Assembly: GCA_963825585.1 (NCBI GenBank)
Contig: CAWGTX010000006.1
Coordinates: 806,001 to 870,000 of the forward strand
Origin: JAOUGY01 sp963825585
Lineage (GTDB): Bacteria; Actinomycetota; Acidimicrobiia; Spongiisociales; ZC4RG35
Length of the DNA stretch: 64,000 nucleotides
Reading direction: 5' to 3'
The notes under the pieces: model-generated
The model's database searches: none
Told to the model about the DNA's origin: nothing
Seen by the model: the letters and a program-made list of their open reading frames with translations, nothing else
Program-made: the position numbers and the translations under genes
Shown: piece after piece, positions 61,593 to 64,000 of the stretch
Numbering within the stretch: position 1 is the stretch's first letter
Layout of the letters: every line of letters begins with the position of its first letter

Positions 61593-61879
61593 GAACCCTC
61601 CATGGCCGGCGGGACCACGAAGCAGCCGTCCCGGGACTCGGGCGCCTGGGCGAGAACCTCTTCCCGGTCCAGCGATGGCTCCACCCGGTCGGGTCGGTAG
61701 GCGTTGACGAAGCCGAGCGGATGGGCGGTGGGGGTGACCCCGGAGGTGTCGAGGCTCTGGACCTTGGCGGCGTGGTCGAGGATCGCGCCGAGCTGACGAC
61801 GGTACTGCTCCAGCTCGTCCTCGCCCAGTGCCAGGCGGGCGAGACGGGCCACGTGGGCGATGTCGATATCGATGGGCAT
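61589..61879 (-). CDS. gatC: Glutamyl/aspartyl-tRNA amidotransferase subunit C
   Basis: 96 residues. IDIAHVARLARLALGEDELEQYRRQLGAIL and the C-terminal REDEV-like DREEVLAQAPESRDGCFVVP match GatC, which wraps around GatA and steadies the complex. First gene of gatCAB; TACACT (61896-61891) lies ten bases upstream of the ATG. Confidence 0.95.
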   Translation of the reverse strand: MPIDIDIAHVARLARLALGEDELEQYRRQLGAILDHAAKVQSLDTSGVTPTAHPLGFVNAYRPDRVEPSLDREEVLAQAPESRDGCFVVPPAMEGS

Positions 61880-61919
61880 CAGGCCGGGAAGTGTAGGTCC
61901 ACGGAGGTACCGTGTCGGC

Positions 61920-62207
61920 ATGCCGTCCAACACCCGTCCGCTGCTCGCCGTCGCAACCGTGCTGTTCCTGGCTGGCTCGGCAGCGGCGTACTGGGGCTTC
62001 CGGTCCGACGTGGCCACGGGCATCGCCCTGCGCACAGCCTTCCTGTCCGGGGCGGTGTGGTTGGCGTGGCCGGAGATGACCCAACGGTCGTTGCGCAACG
62101 TCGCCGTCATCGCCGTTGGCGTGCTGATCCTGTTGTTCCGCCCCCGCACCGCATGGGTCGTGATCCCCGTTCTGCTGATATGGCTCGGAACGAAGAGGAA
62201 GAAGTAG
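61920..62207 (+). CDS. Small three-helix membrane protein
   Basis: 95 residues with hydrophobic helices at ~7-24, 30-48 and 58-90 (the last long enough for two) and a basic C-terminus (GTKRKK). Resembles DUF3017-type actinobacterial proteins; function unknown. Leaderless start, TACCGT (61908-61913) six bases upstream. Back-to-back with gatC. Confidence 0.75.
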   Translation: MPSNTRPLLAVATVLFLAGSAAAYWGFRSDVATGIALRTAFLSGAVWLAWPEMTQRSLRNVAVIAVGVLILLFRPRTAWVVIPVLLIWLGTKRKK

Positions 62208-62216
62208 CGTCGGACC

Positions 62217-63671
62217 ATGCATGTGATCCTGCTCGGCCGGGTCCCCGAAAACGCCCGCTCCGTCGCGACACAGGTTCCGATGGCCCTTTCCCTCGGCCAT
62301 CCCCGCCAGCATGCCCCCGAGGTCGGGAGCGACGCCGTCGACTGGGTGCGAACCGGGTACTCCGAGCCGTGGTTCCCGTTGCTCCCCGATGCCGAGATCA
62401 CCAGGCAAATAGAACGGGAGGCCACCGCCCTGACCGGAATGGGCCTCACGCCGGGACCGCTGTGGGTGACGGGACCGTGGACGACGAGGCTCCCGCTGGT
62501 GTTCGCCGCCGCCGGAGTCGAGGCACTCCTCCTGTCCTCCGACCAGCTCGACGTCCCCCGTTCGGGGGTGGTGGCCCATCTCGATGCCGTCCTGCCCGTG
62601 ATCCCCGTCACCACACCCGACCGGCTCCGCGAGCTCGACCTGACCTCTGACGAGGCGGTGGCGCTGGAGGTACCCTTCGCCGAGCTGGAGGCGATCGCCC
62701 GGCAGCTGGCAGCAACCCCGGGTTGTGACATCACCACGGTGACCCGATTCCTGGCCGAACACCGGCCAAGCGGAAGACGCCGTCCCTTGATCGACGATTG
62801 GGAGGCACGGCTCGGTTCCGACCTCGATCGATTCATCCTGCATCGCAAGCTGGTCCGCTTGGTCACACGCGTGCCGGAACGACTGGGCGCCAACGCCGAG
62901 CTGGCGGTGTTGGAGGCCGAACGTGCCACCCCGTTCTCGGGCGGTCCCGTGGAGCCGGCCCACCGGGCGATCGTGACGGCGCGAGCGGCCATCGACGCCG
63001 AGCGTCGACGGGGCGACGACTGGCTACGCGTGTCCCGGCTCGACTGGGATGCCGACGGCGCCGAAGAGGTGCACCTCGAACTCGCTTCTCTGTCGATGGT
63101 GGTGGCACCGCACCGCTCGGCGGCGGTACCGACGCTCGACCTGAAGGATCCCGTATGGCCTGTGTCGTCGGTGCCGGGCGAACCGGGCTGGACGCTGTGC
63201 CGTTTCACCGACGACAGCGAGGACCTGGAAGCCACTCCCGTCGATCTCACCGTGATGCGCGCCAGCGAGGTGAAGGGAGGCAAGGCGGAGTTGGAGCTGA
63301 CCGGCACGCTCGGAGACGGCGCCATATCGGTCGAGGTCGCCGTGAGCACCGCCCGCCTCGACATCACCTACCGGTTGGAGGATGCCCGTCCCGGTCAGAT
63401 CGGGCCCGAGATCAAGCTCGCTCTCGGCGACGGAATCGACGTGCGCGTCGACGGCTCCGCCTGGACCGCCGTCGCAGGGCCGCTCGCCCTCACCGGACAC
63501 AAGTTCCGCATCACCGACGGAAACCACCAGGTGGTGCTGACATCGCTCATTCCGTGCTCGGTGTTCCTCCGCCCCGGTATCGACGGCTCCGGCCTGGTGG
63601 CCTGGACCCACTGGGGAACCACGGGCTCGGATACACATGCCCTGACCATCGACCTCGCACCACCAGTCTGA
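62217..63671 (+). CDS. GH57-like protein lacking the catalytic nucleophile motif
   Basis: 484 residues. The C-terminal third fits the C-terminal domains of family-57 glucanotransferases (ADGAEEVHLELASLSMVVAP; a long β-sandwich). The middle HRKLVRLVTRVPERL...ELAVLEAERATPF matches the helical region of that family. In active GH57 enzymes the strand before 'aAGVeytllD' carries WLPERVWEP with the nucleophile Glu; here it reads PLWVTGPWTTRLPLVFAAAG, without Glu. It may be a regulatory or binding relative. Leaderless start: TAGCGT (62205-62210) six bases before ATG. Confidence 0.6.
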   Translation: MHVILLGRVPENARSVATQVPMALSLGHPRQHAPEVGSDAVDWVRTGYSEPWFPLLPDAEITRQIEREATALTGMGLTPGPLWVTGPWTTRLPLVFAAAGVEALLLSSDQLDVPRSGVVAHLDAVLPVIPVTTPDRLRELDLTSDEAVALEVPFAELEAIARQLAATPGCDITTVTRFLAEHRPSGRRRPLIDDWEARLGSDLDRFILHRKLVRLVTRVPERLGANAELAVLEAERATPFSGGPVEPAHRAIVTARAAIDAERRRGDDWLRVSRLDWDADGAEEVHLELASLSMVVAPHRSAAVPTLDLKDPVWPVSSVPGEPGWTLCRFTDDSEDLEATPVDLTVMRASEVKGGKAELELTGTLGDGAISVEVAVSTARLDITYRLEDARPGQIGPEIKLALGDGIDVRVDGSAWTAVAGPLALTGHKFRITDGNHQVVLTSLIPCSVFLRPGIDGSGLVAWTHWGTTGSDTHALTIDLAPPV

Positions 63672-63750
63672 TGCCTACCCAGGGTTCAGGACACCGCCGA
63701 GGGGTTTCCTGGCTGCTGAGAACGAGCACCACGCCAACGGGTGCGGCGGA

Positions 63751-64000
63751 TCACGTCAGCACCGAACGCAGCGCCTGGAACGCGTGTTCCAGATCCGCCA
63801 GTTCGACCCACTCATCGACCTGATGAGCCCGGGCGGCCGATCCGGGACCGAAGTTCACCGCCGCGATGCCGTAAACGCCGAGCCGAGCGACGTCGGTCCA
63901 TCCCTGCTTGGGCGCCAGCGTCGAGCCGGAAGCCTGCGTCAAGGACGACACGAACGGATGGTCGCCGCGAACCGGTCCGGCCGGTGCGGTGTCGACGATC
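63751..64000 (-). CDS. dapE: Succinyl-diaminopimelate desuccinylase, C-terminal part
   Basis: 83 codons at the window edge (5' end outside). SGSTLAPKQGWTDVARLG and VYGIAAVNFGPGSAARAHQVDEWVEL are the zinc-binding and substrate-binding blocks of DapE/M20 peptidases; the tail LEHAFQALRSVL closes the catalytic domain. It would make LL-diaminopimelate for lysine and the cell wall. The name rests on resemblance to DapE rather than to other M20 enzymes. Confidence 0.82.
   Translation of the reverse strand, partial: IVDTAPAGPVRGDHPFVSSLTQASGSTLAPKQGWTDVARLGVYGIAAVNFGPGSAARAHQVDEWVELADLEHAFQALRSVLT

Overview
The window is about two-thirds G+C, densely packed, and has many 1-4 base stop/start overlaps. 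Several traits point to a free-living, aerobic, high-GC actinobacterium: TCGAAC-N4-GTTCGA SOS boxes, many leaderless promoters of the form TANNNT-N6..9-RTG, an LPFTG sortase protein, Thr-rich linkers, WYL and VanW proteins, dodecin, and Cys-containing SLH-like repeats. The SLH repeat style suggests Acidimicrobiia or a relative, but nothing here fixes the taxon.

Region by region. (1) 1-4 kb: a lytic-transglycosylase-like secreted protein, a membrane protein, a GerMN lipoprotein and a ClbS/DfsB-like protein. The last two lie downstream of a promoter whose 17-bp spacer contains a LexA box. A small AAA ATPase is divergent. (2) 3.9-8.5 kb: the SOS polymerase gene dnaE2 keeps its LexA box but is broken by about six frameshifts. 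It is followed by a mobile-mystery-A/B (HTH + Fic) pair with two palindromic operators. (3) 8.5-13.6 kb: hydrolase, aquaporin, amine oxidase, WYL regulator, VOC protein and the remains of a DUF1990 gene. (4) 13.6-19.3 kb: an LPFTG-anchored SdrD-like protein and a large subtilisin with Ig-like and SLH-like repeats, then dodecin and an MBL hydrolase. (5) 21-28.5 kb: a sulfur island. One arm is DsrE2, TusA, an FeS-NrfD fusion, a cytoplasmic molybdopterin oxidoreductase and an unknown protein. The divergent arm is a rhodanese-persulfide dioxygenase fusion. Each arm starts behind the same 16-bp palindrome. (6) 28.5-35.5 kb: acyl-CoA dehydrogenase, a heterodimeric ABC exporter, a truncated ECF sigma factor and a PQQ-type sugar dehydrogenase lipoprotein. 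(7) 35.5-47 kb: UMF1-type MFS transporters (one decayed), LapA-like protein, CoA-disulfide-reductase-like flavoprotein, SNase-LTD lipoprotein, LEA-like protein, aminotransferase, zinc alcohol dehydrogenase, ADP-ribosylglycohydrolase-like protein and a diacylglycerol kinase. (8) 47-55 kb: two overlapping dynamin-like GTPases, a PD-(D/E)XK-like protein, a TIGR01777 epimerase and a VanW protein. (9) 55-64 kb: Nfu-N protein, pyruvate kinase, a P-loop-less ABC domain with a 43-residue membrane peptide, the gatCAB operon with a HAD phosphatase, a GH57-like protein lacking its nucleophile motif, and the 3' end of dapE.

The most unusual features are the SOS-controlled ClbS-like unit, the paired sulfur-island operators, intergenic heptanucleotide tandem arrays at several loci, a set of apparent pseudoenzymes, and one divergent promoter with interlocked -10 boxes. 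No rRNA, tRNA or CRISPR array was recognised.
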